From contig NC_084924.1 of NCBI RefSeq assembly GCF_958298935.1, forward strand, positions 6,634,001 through 6,698,000: a stretch of DNA of 64,000 bases, read 5' to 3'. The translations under genes and the position numbers were made by a program. This DNA comes from Phragmites australis. Lineage: Eukaryota; Streptophyta; Magnoliopsida; Poales; Poaceae. Shown here in pieces: positions 1 to 12,499 of the stretch. The notes under the pieces were generated by a model that was given only the letters and a program-made list of their open reading frames with translations, was not told the origin of the DNA and did not search any database. Each line of letters starts with the position of its first letter. Within the stretch, counting starts at the first letter, position 1.

Positions 1-1500
1 GGCTATTACCCTAAGAGAGATCTGAACCTAATTAAACCCTGGTGTTCTTGAGTTCCTTCGATACACATGTTACACCCTAGGTACCCACATACCTGGAGTG
101 CTACCACACCTCACCAAATCCTACCGAGTCTAGAAATTTTAGAAATTTTTGGCACAGTTTCCCTTGTAACAACAGCTTTCTAGACAAACAAATCATATTT
201 AAATCTCAGGCACAAGATACAAACATTAAGTAAACATCACAGTCTAACCCAACAACCCGATAATATGACCACTACAACCACACGACCATCTCAACCATAA
301 AGGTGTTTAACTAAATGTAACTAACAATTATAAAGTTCTAGTGAATGAAGACTAAATATTAAATATTGTTGCATGTGTGCTCAAATTATGATGCTACTCC
401 AATCTCATGCATGTCGCGATCACTTGGTACCTAAAAACCAAATAAAATATAAGTATGAGTAAAAATACTCAGCAAGTATAATATGAAATTGAAAGAACAT
501 ATAACACATCAAAAGTTAATGAAGAACCAGGATTGAAAGAAAATTCTCTTATCGTGAAAAAACCACTGAAATAGTAGTTTCCATAAAAAAAACAGACAAT
601 ACTTGAATACATCCTTAGCATTTATCGGTAAAGCCGAGCAAGTGAGGCCACTAATTACTCATAGGAACATGAATATAAGAACCAACTGCACATCTAGTGT
701 TTTTCAGAAAAACCCTCGAAACATGAATCATATGAAAAGGAAAAAAAATACTTGAATCTTGAATCATCTTTGAAAGAAATATTATCAGGAAACTTGAATC
801 AAACCAATACATGAAGATATGAAAATTGAAATAACATAATCGAACAAGTCAAGAATCAACCAATGAGCAAACCATTACATCACATACAAGTTCATCATGT
901 AGTTGCCTTTCAACCTATTGGAGTAGGTCACTATGTAGTTGATGTTGTTCCTGATTTGCACCAACCCCTGAATTCCTCTCTGATCGCTGGTCACCAGAGA
1001 CTTGGGACGAATAGATTGGATCAGAGATGGTTTTCCTCCTGATGGAAGCAGCCATGGCCTAAAGGAATGCGCGTTGATGGCGCCCTGGAGTACCCAGCGG
1101 AGGATGTCATACAGCAGCCTAGCAGCAGCCACGAAACTCCGACGAAAGCGGTCGGAATCTGCGAAGATTGTGCTAGTGGTGTTGGTGACGGCTAGGTCCG
1201 AGCGTGTGGGAAAATAGGGCATGTTGGGCTTGGCTGCCCATTATACCCCTTTTTTGACATTGAGAAGGATTAGGAGACCCTTTAATGAAATCCAACAGTC
1301 TGAATTGATTAGGATCGTCATGTCCCCATTCGATATCCAAACAGAACATATGAATAGTCAAATAGATTTGCTTCAACAAGCTCTACACATCCACAGTCTC
1401 CGATCGTCCATCCAAGCTACAGATCTAAAAGTCCTTTTCCCCCTCTTGGAACCTCGCCCAGTCAACACTTTATTTTCTTTATGTTTGGGGTATTACATTC
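1..1500. repeat. AT-rich repetitive DNA, probable remnant of a gypsy LTR
   Basis: No gene is supported here. The stretch has the AT-rich, CA-rich composition of a grass Ty3/gypsy LTR, with a phrase around 450-480 (a run ending in 'actcagcaagta') of a kind common in such LTRs. Its right edge, read on the minus strand, is a run of G (poly-C at 1501-1514 on the plus strand) followed by TGTAATACCCC. That resembles a polypurine tract followed by the start of a 3' LTR of an element on the minus strand. The left edge lies outside the window, so this is inferred from one boundary only. Open frames at 875-1379 on both strands look accidental. Confidence 0.4.
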
Positions 1501-1559
1501 TCCCCCCCCCCCCCCTCAACAGAATTCGTCCTCAAATTCTGTATTTCAGTTTTTGCATG

Positions 1560-2640
1560 AAGTGGATTCAATTTGAGGTAACCGAAAACATAGTTACTCA
1601 CCAGATGTGAAAAATTATGGATATTTCTCCCGCATTTGCGATTCAAGCTCCCAAGTCGCTTCGCGCTCCGTCTGATTCATCCAAAGGACCATGAGGTATT
1701 TCTGCGTCCTACGTCTCCACACTCTCTTGAATTCCTCCAATATTCCCACAGGAAGAGACTCAAATGTCAAATCTTACTCAATAGTTACCAGGTCCATTGT
1801 TATATGATATTCAGGATTCCTCAAATACTTCCGCAGCATGGAAACATGGAACATGTCGTGCACGCCCCTCATTGACTTCGGTAGCTCCAGTTAGTATGCC
1901 AGCTTCCTAACTTGTACAACTATCGAGAATGGGCCGATGTACCTCAAACTAAGCCTTTCTTTAGCATCAAATCTTACAACGCCCTTTATGATACTTGAAA
2001 CTCCAAATCCCGTCTCCTGATATCCGCATAACTCTTCATCTACTCTGAGCAGCTAGCATGTGTGGTCGTATCTCAGTCACATGTTGTGTCGTCTGTTAGA
2101 CCCAACCGGCTCCCAAAATTGCCGTATCACCCACTTCATTTCAACAAAGTGGTGATCTGCACTTCCGTCCATAAAGAGACTCAAAAGGTGTGGAACGAAT
2201 GCTAGCATGATGACTATTATTGTAGGCAAACTGCACAAGTGGCAAATGATCTTCTCAACTTCCTTTCCAAGACCACACATGATCTTAGCATATACTTAAG
2301 GGTGTGAATGGTTTCCTCAGGCTGTCCATCTGTCCAAAGGTGAAAAGCAATGCTAAGCTTCAATTGGGCACCCCGGGCACCTTGCAAGCTATCCCATAAC
2401 TTAGAAATAACCTAGCATCTCTGTCTGAAGCAAGGAGCCAGCTGCTCCACTATCTCGTGCATGTAGAGCAGTACCAAATCATCGGCTAAATTTGTGGAAC
2501 GGATAGAGATAAAATGCACTACCTTACTCAAGTGGTCGACTATGACCTAAATAGCATCCTTTCCCCATGGGGTGCGGGGTAAACTAACCACAAAATCTAT
2601 TGCAATGTCATCCCAGAGCCATAGAGGGACCTCTAGTAAT
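1560..2640 (-). mobile_element. Decayed Ty3/gypsy pol fragment (integrase and downstream region)
   Basis: Translating the minus strand in shifting frames recovers stretches typical of a gypsy integrase core and its tail: near 2520-2600 a stretch like DFVVSLPRTPWGKDAI, then VDHLSKVVHFI near 2490, then a stretch like FHLWTDGQPEETIHTL near 2300-2350 that corresponds to the conserved FHPQTDGQSERTIQTL region. Near 1980-2030 a stretch like KSYADIRRRDLEFQV matches the post-integrase segment. Many frameshifts and stops interrupt the reading, so this is a dead relic. No protease or reverse transcriptase was recognised next to it. Confidence 0.75.
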
Positions 2641-4085
2641 TGCAGTTTCCCGGCAGGACGGAGCGGAGGCGCCTTCGGAGCGGGTTGGCGGAGGCGGCAG
2701 CAGGCATGCACACACGGGAGCTAGGCTGGGGCAAACGGCAAACACGCAGCGCGTGCGTCCTAGATAGAGGAGACGGGGTGGGCACGGGAATGGGCCAAAG
2801 CGGCCAAGCCCAGGTGGGGGGGGGGAGGGTGGAGGGAGGAGAGGAGCAGGCTGGATCGGGAGAGGGCCGAAGGAGAGGGAAAAGTGGTTGGTTGAGCCGA
2901 GAGTTTAGGTTGGGCTTGATTGGGTTTAGGTCCATGCGGGTGAGGGAGGTGGGTTGGGCTAAGCTAGGATTTTTTAGAATTTCTAGAAAAGAAAGAAAGC
3001 AAACAAATCCCAAATAAAATACCAAATAAAGCCTAAAAATTCTAGAAAATTCTGGCAAGCTTTTGAAATCGTTTAGAAGCTAATAAAAATATTTTAAACT
3101 TATGAAAACATTTTGATATTTTGGAAAATAAATATAACTCAAATAAACTCCAAATAAAACTCCAAATGAGCTAAAATAAAATCCAATAAAATCCAAATAA
3201 AATCAACAACTCAAAATAAAACCATGTATGCCTATTATCAACATGAATGCATACAAACAATTAATAATCTTATTCAAATTTGAATTTGAATTTAGAAAAT
3301 AGGCCTTTTTCCTATACTAATTATTCAACCTATAATCTAATCTTGAAATTTTTTAGAAATTTGTAAAATCTGAAAAATCAGGGTGTGATAAATCTACCCC
3401 CCTAAATGAATCTCGCCCTCAAAATTCGGGTAGATCAGAGAAGAGACAAGGGAACTTGGTCTTCAAAAATTTCTTCTCGCTTTCCAATTTTTTTTTCTTA
3501 TGGATGGTGATCTTGTGTGTGGCACGCTCTGTTCACTTTTGCTAGCTTTTTGTTCTGTTAGTTGACTTTGGCAGACCTTCCTATCCTTGGAGATTTACAT
3601 GAGGCCTATCTTAATTCCGAGGAAAGGGTACATGTTCTTAAAGATCACTTCTGGGATCGGAGTGTAGCTTTTGAGTATTGTCCTTCCTTTGGCACACCTT
3701 AATTACTCCATTAAACTTACTGACTAGCCGTTTCAAATATCTAATTTTGGGTTCCATAATCAAGAGATTAGCTAGAGAGTCAACCCCCCTTAAAAATATT
3801 TGAACCAAAGCATACATATCTTACTCATGTTTCTTTCAGAAAACTTTATTACAGAGTTGATCAAGGAATACAACACAAGGGATGTCCTTCTGCCTGCTAA
3901 GCTTCCTTGGTCTTGATGTTGCTAACCTGATACTTATCACTATTTGGTTTAGCTGGACATTATTAAGTAGGAGCTTCATACTTATTGTGGCTTTGAGACT
4001 AGGTTTACAACTTCTCCCAAATATTGAGGTCAGGTTGATCCAAAGTAGGACACATTGTCGGGCACCTGTAGATTCGATGTAGGGG
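2640..4085. repeat. Non-coding retroelement sequence with a second LTR-type boundary
   Basis: 2640-2930 is GC-rich and 2930-3390 is very AT-rich. Around 3383-3400 the plus strand reads 'gggtgtgataaatctacccccc', which on the minus strand is a G-rich tract followed by TATCACACCC, the usual order of polypurine tract and 3' LTR start for grass gypsy elements (normally TGTCACACCC). 2640-3390 may therefore be part of the 3' LTR of the element whose gag lies at 4086-5068. 3400-4085 shows no recognisable coding sequence. Open frames at 2633-3058 on both strands are composition artefacts. Confidence 0.4.
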
Positions 4086-5068
4086 TCATCCACAGTAAAA
4101 ACATGCTTTCTCGTTGGGCGGGGCACAGTATCTCTTAGAGCACTCGTTGACGAAGTGTCCTTCACCTTCACAGTGTAAACACACTTTCTTAGCGTCAGGG
4201 TCAAGAATCCTCAGGGGACATCGGTTGGCATAATGTCTCTCTTCTGCACAACGAAAACATGCCTTCCTTGTAGGAGCATCCTGGGGTTTGTTTCCGCCCA
4301 GATTTATAGGATGGGGAACCTGAATGTTGGGACATGGGAGGACAGATTTTTGCACTTCTTAAAATGTTTAGCCTTGTTCGGTTGAAATTCACTGTAGGTA
4401 ATCACCCAATCACTGACGTTGAGATCTTGAAATCTACTTTGCGTCCGGGGATTCTGAGCAGACATCTTACTTCCATTACGTGCTTGAGACTGGGTAGTCA
4501 TCGGAGTGTTGAGGTTGACCTGATTTGGATACCTCATAGGACACCGATTCACACAATGCCCTTCCTCTCCACAATGGAAACATCCTTTGCCTGAGGCGGG
4601 AGTAGCTGGGATGTTCTTGACTTGAGGAGTGGCTGGTGGAGTAGAACGGGATGTTTGATAACCTGAGTACTGAACAGATCCGTGTGGTTGAGACCTATAC
4701 TGATTGTTGGAAAGAAACATAGATCCTTGCTGAGGAGCTTGAGTTGACACATGGGGATGTGCGTTGCTTCCTTGTCCTTGGAATGACATCTTCCTATTTT
4801 TCCTATTGTCCTGCTGACTATGTTCATCTTCTGCACTTAGAGCTTAGTGATCTGTAGTAGACTCCATATTCTGAGACATGCTTTGAAAGATCTGAGTCAA
4901 TATCGTCAAGACTTGTTCCTTGTTGAGCCGTGATGGCACCTGCTGGTTGTTGTCATTGTCGTTGTTGGTACCTTGACCAAGCTGACCTTCCTTCGAGTTC
5001 ACCATCTGATCAGGAATGCGGAGGAAGGTTGCAGCAATAATAGAAAGGACTAGAAGGAGAAAACCCAA
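4086..5068 (-). pseudogene. Ty3/gypsy gag fragment with multiple CCHC zinc knuckles
   Basis: This is gag-derived nucleocapsid sequence, which normally binds retroelement RNA. On the minus strand, three overlapping open frames (4304-4789, 4086-4355 and 4844-5068) carry zinc knuckles of the form C-x2-C-x4-H-x4-C. CFHCGEEGHCVNRC lies near 4550-4590, CFRCAEERHYANRC near 4215-4260, CLHCEGEGHFVNEC near 4150-4185, and a fourth begins with CFYCG near 4090. The frames are broken, so the gene is not functional. No protease, reverse transcriptase or RNase H follows before the LTR-type boundary near 3390, so the element looks internally deleted or non-autonomous. Confidence 0.75.
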
Positions 5069-5599
5069 CTATACTATTAGCTATAGAGATATATACGGAA
5101 CGTCGCTGTTAGCAGGTGATAAAGCATCCCATAACGTATTTTGGCACTCAAACAAAAAAATCAAATCACACAAGGCACACAACACAAACACACACTGCCA
5201 ACATCGCTCTAACGTTTCCAAAGAAAAGGGGAAAATCCTCCTGTGACTCGAAAAACTAAAACTGGGAGTAGCGCGGAGGTAGATCTTCATATCTCTAGAG
5301 TTGTGAATGATGATTCTTCCTTGTAGCAAAGGATCTTTAGCTTCATCATCGGAATCTTCATTCGAGATAGAAGCATCGTGTGATATCATCAAAAGCTTCC
5401 TTCTCAACCGAAGTACCCGGGATGGTTCAACAACTAAAAGTTTAAAGGGTGAGCATTGGAAATTCATTTTACTCAATAGATTGAAGTAGGTGAATAGAGA
5501 GAAACTGAGGTGCCAGAAAAGCACGAGGATGGGTTTTTAAAATAGACTTTTAAAATATGATTTTATAGCACAACCATTTTATCTAGACTTACGTCATAT

Positions 5600-7127
5600 G
5601 ATCAATATAGCTCTGATACTACCTCTATCACACCTGGTTTTAACGGACAAAACCAGAAGCGACTTATGTATACCCAGGATGTTCAACACACATAAGAATA
5701 TCACATGTGAAGTAACAAAAGCAGTACTTTTATAGAAATAAACGTTAACTCTTACAGCAATTGATATATATTGTCTTCTATGTAGATATCTGCAGCGGAA
5801 CAGAAGTATTGGTGCTCAACAACACCGCAAGTAACCGACCGGGAGACACGCGTCTAGAACGTCACAACCCGTCTTGACAGTCTTCAACATCTTCACTCAC
5901 TGAGCAGGACCACACATGTCATATAGCATAGGAAAAATAGCAAGCGTGAGCACATGACGCGCTCAACAAGTGTACAGTAAAATAATGATATGCAATCTTA
6001 TACCAAGAACAAGCTAATGTAAAGGTTTATTTGCATAAATGTGGGTAAAGAAAACAATTGAACCTTAAAAGCATTGAACAATTATTAAGTGAATACAACC
6101 CAATTAACCCAACAACTAATATCCAAGGTTAACTATCTCGCAAACCATAATTATCTAGTACCATCAGTACTATAACTAAAACCATAATCATAACCATACC
6201 CAAAACCAAAACCATCTGGTAATGTGAGGATCCAAATCTTCCATAACCACAGGCACAACTGTTATAACAGTTTTTACACTCTACGGAGGTTTTCAGCTTT
6301 CCCCATGAGTCATGATTTCGTCACCTGCAAGCAAGTGACTGAAGTCTCCACTCTGCCAATGTTGATCAAGCACATCTCACACTACCTAAGGTGTGCGGCC
6401 AGGAGATCACTACAAGGCTGTTACAAAGTTTCTCCCAATATGTGTATACCTGTTGAGGTTTCACCGTTAGGGTTTACGGAGTCCCCTTCCAACCCAGAAC
6501 CCCTTCTTGCACCAGATAGTTATCAGGATCTTCGATCCCTTCCCCACACGTCCACTACCACTAGCCAAATAGTTCTGGCTCAAGAGTCATCCCCACACAT
6601 CCACTCCTACTGGTTGGCACACACAAACTGAAATCCACATATTTCTTAGGTTGTCGCTTCACGAACCGGTCCTTACTTAAGTTATTTGAGCTAAACTAAC
6701 AATATAACCATGACCACTATCACCAACATCACAATGCTCAAGACCTAAGGTTCCATGCTGGTAAATCGTTAACAAATTAACCATCATCGTTGCTTATATT
6801 CATTAGTCAAGTATACGACACTTTCCAACATTTCTAACAGCATAGCTAAGCACTTCTACCCACGATAGACACCTAACCATAAACCACTTAGGCTTCAAGG
6901 AATGATAAGGAAATATCTAGGTAAATCCTAATGTAGTTGATTACCCATCATATTAACAGACACTGCATGCAATTTGTAAAATAAAATATTTAAAAATATA
7001 GGTTTAAGATGATCAAAAAATACACTTGTCTTTTACCTAATGCTGCCCAATGTTGTCGAGAACTTGATCTTGAAGTCCTCAAACAGATCCGAAGCGTTGC
7101 CGACTAATCGCGAATTCTATCACAAAC
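5600..7127 (-). mobile_element. Probable 5' LTR and primer-binding site of the minus-strand gypsy element
   Basis: At about 5609-5620 the plus strand reads 'gctctgatacta', one base from the complement of the initiator-Met tRNA primer-binding site usual in plant LTR elements. It is followed near 5628 by TATCACACCTGG, a mutated LTR terminus of the TGTCACACC type, and this sits just upstream of the gag at 4086-5068. The far edge is less certain; TCTATCACA at about 7119-7127 is a plausible inverted terminus. I did not find a target duplication. Short open frames inside (for example 6224-6631) are not gene-like. Confidence 0.5.
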
Positions 7128-7575
7128 AAAAGCAACACCAAATAAACTCCAAATTGCACAAATACTAGGAATAGAACGATAGACTTGGATCTTGGATTGG
7201 GCTGGACAAAGAGAACGGAATTGACTGAAATTCATTCAAATCAAGATAAACAGGTAGGAACTAGGACTTCACATGAAATGATAGAAATGACTGACTGAAG
7301 CATTAACATGTGCGACCTACAAAATTAATATATTATTTTAATATCATAAACTCATGTTTGTGATACAATAACATGTAGATCTGGCCAGCACATAAATGCC
7401 AATGCAATAAACATAAATTTACTAATAAAAAAATATCCTCATGTTGTAGGGATCTAGATGTTAATGAGAGATAACTAGATACCTAAAATTGACATGGTTG
7501 GATAGATCATGTTTTCATAGATTGATTCCCTCATCCTCTCCACGAGCAGAAGGCACTAGGGCACCTCCACCAGCC

Positions 7576-7622
<47 letters not shown>

Positions 7623-7696
7623 CCCCCCCCCTCAAGGCACCTCCACCAGTCGCGCCTCCCTCCCTCCCTCCCTTAGGGAACCTCCACCAGCCGCAT
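7128..7696. repeat. Intergenic DNA with a CT microsatellite
   Basis: No gene is seen. A (CT)n tract runs from about 7580 to 7620, directly followed by a poly-C run (7621-7631) and CCTCC repeats, flanked by two similar 'cacctccaccag' phrases. The small frame over this tract encodes only Ser/Leu/Pro repeats. Confidence 0.7.
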
Positions 7697-8984
7697 ATCA
7701 CACCCCAAAAACCCTAACCTAGTCATCAAACATGCATACGCATTATGATATCATGCTTCATATATTTGGTTTCATTTTAAGTATTTAAACATGTTTTGGA
7801 AATATTGACATGTTTAGGATAAAAAATAAACTTTAGTGGGTTATATTAGTGAGGTTGACATATTTTATTAACCCAGATAGTAAGTATTTTAAGCTATTCA
7901 TTAGACTTTGCTCTGATACCACGCTGTGAGGAGCTGTCCAAATTGTATTCGAATTAATCAATTGAGCGATCATTTAATAAGATTTGAGCTAGCACACGTC
8001 CGTCCCTCGATGTGTCACGTGCTAACCCACATCTCACCACAACATTCAAAGCCCCATCGGTTAAAACGAATCCAATCCCGATAGTCCTGTCATGTGTTTT
8101 ATGGCTAAGATCGAAACACACGTCATTATAACAAACTTCATCACATCAAGGTATAATAAAGAGCGAGTAATGTAAATATATTACAAGACTTTAAGTTATT
8201 ACAAGTTCAACGTTTTAAAGATCACAGCCGCTAGGAGAAGAAGATACAACAAGTTTATCTCCTAGCATGTTAGAGTTACTACACACCGGAATTAACACTT
8301 ATAAACAACAAAAGAGAGGTGGCATCATTTGCCCTAAGGCGTCACCGAATCACCACGAGTAGCCCACCACTACTTTTGCCCATCACCGACATCGACGGAC
8401 ATAAAGCAACCGTATACTATTTCATCCTCACCTGCAAAAACTCAACAAAAGCAAGGTGGGTATGAAGGTACTCGTAAGATTTACTCCATAGTAGATACAT
8501 ATAATAACCCGACTCTAAGGATCATGCATTTGTGGATGAGTAGCAAGGAATCAGCCATTTATCGACTCAAGAGTGTGAGCATCTACAAAACTTAACAAAT
8601 GTACCCTCCTATATTGAGATCATAAATATAACCATAACTATCACTTGAACAAACTAATCTAATGATCAACCATCACTAGCCACTTCACAACATACCACAT
8701 ACAACCCAACATTTAAACTCTACGATTGATGTGGATGGACATAAGCATGCTCATAAGTCATAACCGAGAGCACGACAATTCAAATTGATCTTGCACCATG
8801 CAGGAGGGAACAGTGTTACCCACACAACTCGGATCCATCCACTTAGCCCCGAGACAACCTTTCTCATACCCGGAACTACCCACTTGCACTTGCCTCTATG
8901 GCATCGTGGTTACCGTTAACGTGTCCCAGACACCTCCTGTTCCCTGTCACCTTGCTTCTCCACATCATTTTTCTCTTACGCGTC
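7697..8984. mobile_element. LTR-retrotransposon fragment split by the solo LTR, with primer-binding site
   Basis: The plus strand at 7912-7923 reads 'gctctgatacca', an exact complement of the plant initiator-Met primer-binding site, followed at 7926 by TGTGAGGAGCTGTCC. This is the layout of the inner edge of a 5' LTR of a minus-strand element. The LTR-like sequence continues to 8984, is interrupted there by the 1520-bp solo LTR, and appears to resume at 10510. 7697-7780 is also one arm of a long inverted repeat with 11517-11608. Confidence 0.5.
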
Positions 8985-10504
8985 TGTCGGAGGATTAACT
9001 CCTGTCGCAGGGATCCCGAGAGACCCCTTTTTAGAGATTCGGCCGGGGGGGTGATCCTGAATAAGTTCGTCGGAGAAATAAATGGAAGTGAAAGTAAATG
9101 CGACGGCCGGTGGTGGGGGATGATCGACCTAGTGCAAAGGGAAGTAAATGCACCGGAGTTTAGACAGGTTCGGGCCGCGCAGGGGCGTAATACCCTACTC
9201 CTGTGTGGATGTAATAACTATCCTGAGGAAGTCTCTCAAAGATGTTGCTGGTTACAAGAATATTGTGTCTAACCAAGAGCTTGAGGCTCCTTGTTCTTGG
9301 GCAGGGACTACGGTTTTGCTCTTCGTGCTTCTGTGCTCGATGCTTACGGTCTTTTCTTCGTTGATTCTTTCTTTGTCTATCTTCGGTCCCCCTTCCTTTT
9401 TCTCTTTAATGTGCCGACCTTTTTATGCACTCGCCGGCTGCGACATGCCCCGAACGGGAAGGAGGGGGCAGAATTTCCAAGACGCCATGACTGAGAAAGG
9501 AGTCATCATTTCCTCTGGGCGAAGTGTCCGGGGGAGGAAAATGCGGCGCACGCCCGGTCACCTATCACCATAAACGCCCTGGCAACGGACGCCGTAGAGG
9601 GGGCCCACCGGGCAGCCACAGAGCAACCCGGCGTGCCCGCCCTGTCTTGTTCCTCTGCCACAGCAGGGTGACGGACGGAACGCCTTGATCCTGGCGATGT
9701 TATCCCGAGACACACCGGATGATACGGGACGGGACCCGTGCAATTAATAGCCCCACGCCTCTCTGCCAAAGCATGGCAGGGACTGACACTGCGGCGGGAG
9801 CAGTTGGGGATGTCAGGCCGCGCACGCTCATTAAATGCGGCCTCGGACCTCTGACTGGTTGACACCTCATCGGCGGTCCCCTCGAGGGCCCTTCTAGGTC
9901 GTCGGGGCATCGAGTGCTCGGGGGTACTGTTCACCTCCCCGAGCACTCTCTCCCGAGAATGCCTACCCTTGCCCTCGGGGTACCGGGTGCTCGGGGGCAC
10001 TGTTTACCTCCCCGAGCACTCTCGCACGAACCTTCGGGGAACCGAGTGCTCGGGGGCTGCCACGTGCAGCCCCGAGCACTCTCTCCCGCGCACTTTTGCA
10101 CAAATCTTTCGAGGAACCGAGAGCCCGGGGGCTGCCACGTGCAGCCCCGAGCACTCTCTCCCGAGCACTTTCACACTGACCCTCGGGGAACCGGGCGCTC
10201 GGGGGCTACCGCACGCAGCCCCCCGTGCACTTTCTCCCGGAACTTAGCTCTTCTGATCGTCGGGGGACTAGGGTGCTCGGGGGTGACCGGGCACCTTCCC
10301 GAGCACTTTCTTCCCGGTACTTGGACTCTGCGGGTCATCGGGGAACTGGGGTGCTCGGGGACCAGAGACTGTGGCCCTGAGCACCTTCTCCCGGAACTTA
10401 GATTTTCCTCATCCCGCGGGAGGGACCTCGCGGGATGGTGACACGTGGCGGACGGCTGGCCTGGCCTCGGGACTCAGGGACCCCCGGTTCCTGATACACC
10501 GACA
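8985..10504. mobile_element. Solo LTR, 1520 bp, with perfect 5-bp target duplication
   Basis: The element begins TGTCGG at 8985 and ends CCGACA at 10504, so its termini are a perfect 6-bp inverted repeat of the TG...CA type. It is flanked by GCGTC at 8980-8984 and again at 10505-10509. No second LTR or internal region is present, which fits unequal recombination between two LTRs of an intact element. The interior is GC-rich and carries the hairpin array at about 9914-10385. Open frames over it on both strands (9506-10000, 9914-10441 and others) are composition artefacts. Orientation was not decided. Confidence 0.85.
9910..10390. repeat. Tandem array of about seven hairpin-forming units in the solo LTR
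   Basis: Units start near 9914, 9987, 10045, 10130, 10196, 10272 and 10350, about 60-85 bp apart. Each has a 'gtgctcgggg' arm, a 10-16 base centre and a 'ccccgagcac' arm. The best unit (10045-10080) has arms AGTGCTCGGGG and CCCCGAGCACT around a centre containing CACGTG. Between units lie variable spacers with 'tctcccg'. Confidence 0.8.
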
Positions 10505-10509
10505 GCGTC

Positions 10510-11612
10510 ATAGGGCCACAAGTCAAGTGTTAGCACGGTATATGATATTTGGCTCATTCGTACATTTATTGAATATATAGAAGTATGAAAAGTGCTTAAG
10601 CCAACAGCAAACAATAGTCAGTTCTTAATCGATGCAAGCGGTCTATGGCATCCTCTCCCGACCTACCACTAGCACCACCCACATCTCACCTCATCCTCAC
10701 CAACTCTTCATCCCAACATCATTTGCATTGTGAAATACATTTAAGCCCTATAGCTCGCAAACGATAGGCATACCACTGCTTGATTTCTACCAATGATATA
10801 TGCATTGCTATGCATCTCGGATAATTTTTAAGTTAGACATTAACATTGTTATACCCAGGTTACAAAGGATTGGGATCATCAATAATATACGTAGGAACAA
10901 ATGCATCCACACAGGTTCTACCTACAAATCCCGACATTGACTCGTTAAACATGCACAATATACATAAAATGATAAGTTATCAAATTTAACACCACAAGAT
11001 CCAAAGTAAAGGTAAAATATGCTTAGATGCTTGCCTTGTTGCTCTAGTGCTTCACTCATGTATACCTCTGCATCGGTATCGGCCTCGACTGCTTGAACTG
11101 TCGACGTGTCACTCTCTAAACAATTGAAGAACGCATCGAATGAACAAACAAACAAACAAAGATGTATGCTTATGATGCATGATTGTGAACGAGATGCAAT
11201 ATGTCATGTTATGAAAACATTTGAAAAAAAACGCCTAAGTGATTGGGTTAGAACAGGTTTGAACCTCGCATGAGACAACCTAAGCTCAAATGGTTCTGAG
11301 TGGTTAGCAGTCAGACCATAAGGATTGAACAGAGAAGAAATCAGTATTGAGTAGACCTGGCGGTCAGATCAAACCCATGGCGGTCAGACCATTGGGTCTG
11401 GTGGCCTGACCGGCCCTAGTGGCGGCCTGAATTCTGACTATGGAGTCTGACTCATAGTTTGACCGGCCAAGTCGCAACTCAATGGTTAGATCGGCTCTAG
11501 TGAACCTCATCGAATCGTGTTTAATAATGAAAACAAAATCAAATATATGAAGCATGATATCATGATGCGTATGCATGCTTGATGACTAGGTTAGGGTTTT
11601 AGAGGCGTGACA
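10510..11612. mobile_element. Continuation of the split LTR fragment
   Basis: No gene is seen. The right end is an inverted copy (11517-11608) of 7697-7780. Read on the minus strand from about 11608 it begins TGTCACGCC, a plausible LTR start. 11240-11480 contains GGTCAGACC-type inverted words repeated several times. The boundaries are uncertain. Confidence 0.4.
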
Positions 11613-12499
11613 CCCCACTTCTCCTCCCTCTCGTTCCCCTTCTCTCAGCTGTGTAGCTTCAACAACAACGCCGCGAAAGGGGATCGGCGGGAATGAAGTC
11701 AGAGGATGACGAGGCGGCTTCGACGATGGCAGATCCGGGTTACCCAACTCTAGATCTACCTGATTTGCTCCCCGACGGACCTCCACCGGGCGGTGGACAG
11801 GCGTGGCAGATGGGGAGTCGTGGCATCAGCGGGACGAGCCTCGAGTTTCCACCACACCGATATAACGACACTATGACGACATCCTAACAACTATGTCTGC
11901 GGATCTAGCCGGCCGAAGCGATGGTGAGCCTTCGATTCCTCATTGTCGTTCCATTGCTTGCTTCGACATCCTCTCGTCGACCAGGCCTAGGGGTGGTGTC
12001 GGATCAGGACATGGCGACAGGTGTCATCATCAAACGAGTCCCGGAACACAAGTGTCAGCGTGGCTTATGCCTTTGGCATTTTGACTCACATCCTTGTTTA
12101 GGACATTTTGTTGATATAAAGCCTTGTTTAGGACTTCAATGAGGGTGTGCTATATAAGAAGTATCCCAACTTTTCTTTGGAGGAGGGTAATGCTGCAAAT
12201 ATGAAGAAAAGGGTGTGGTCAGAGCAGCACCAATCCAAATCAATCGAGCATTGCCTCCATAATATTTTGTTTTTACAAATAAGAATGCGTGATTGGCTTT
12301 GCCAAATATTTTCTTTGAGGAGTGGTGCATCTGTCCGCCACAAGTAAAAAAAATGATCATCGCTGACTGGCTCTGCAAAGTGGACGTAGCGAAAGGCTCC
12401 GGGGTGATACTCGACAGCTGTTTTATTTCATCAAATTCATGTGCACCAAGTCAAGCCCCGCTCTTTTCCTCGCGCGGGCTCAATTTGGTGGGGGGCATT
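11613..12499 (+). mobile_element. Unassigned sequence, probably internal 3' part of a gypsy element
   Basis: No protein family is recognised. The last part (about 12410-12499) resembles the sequence just before the 3' LTR of large grass gypsy elements: 'tcaagccccgctc', a 'gcgcgggctcaatttggtgggggg' context, and then the G-rich polypurine-like tract 12487-12495. The ORFs at 11693-12142 have no recognisable domains. Confidence 0.35.

Noticed and set aside
9506..10441. Open frames up to 175 aa in the solo LTR
   Set aside because: They translate the GC-rich hairpin repeat, with repeats of PEHSLP and similar on both strands.
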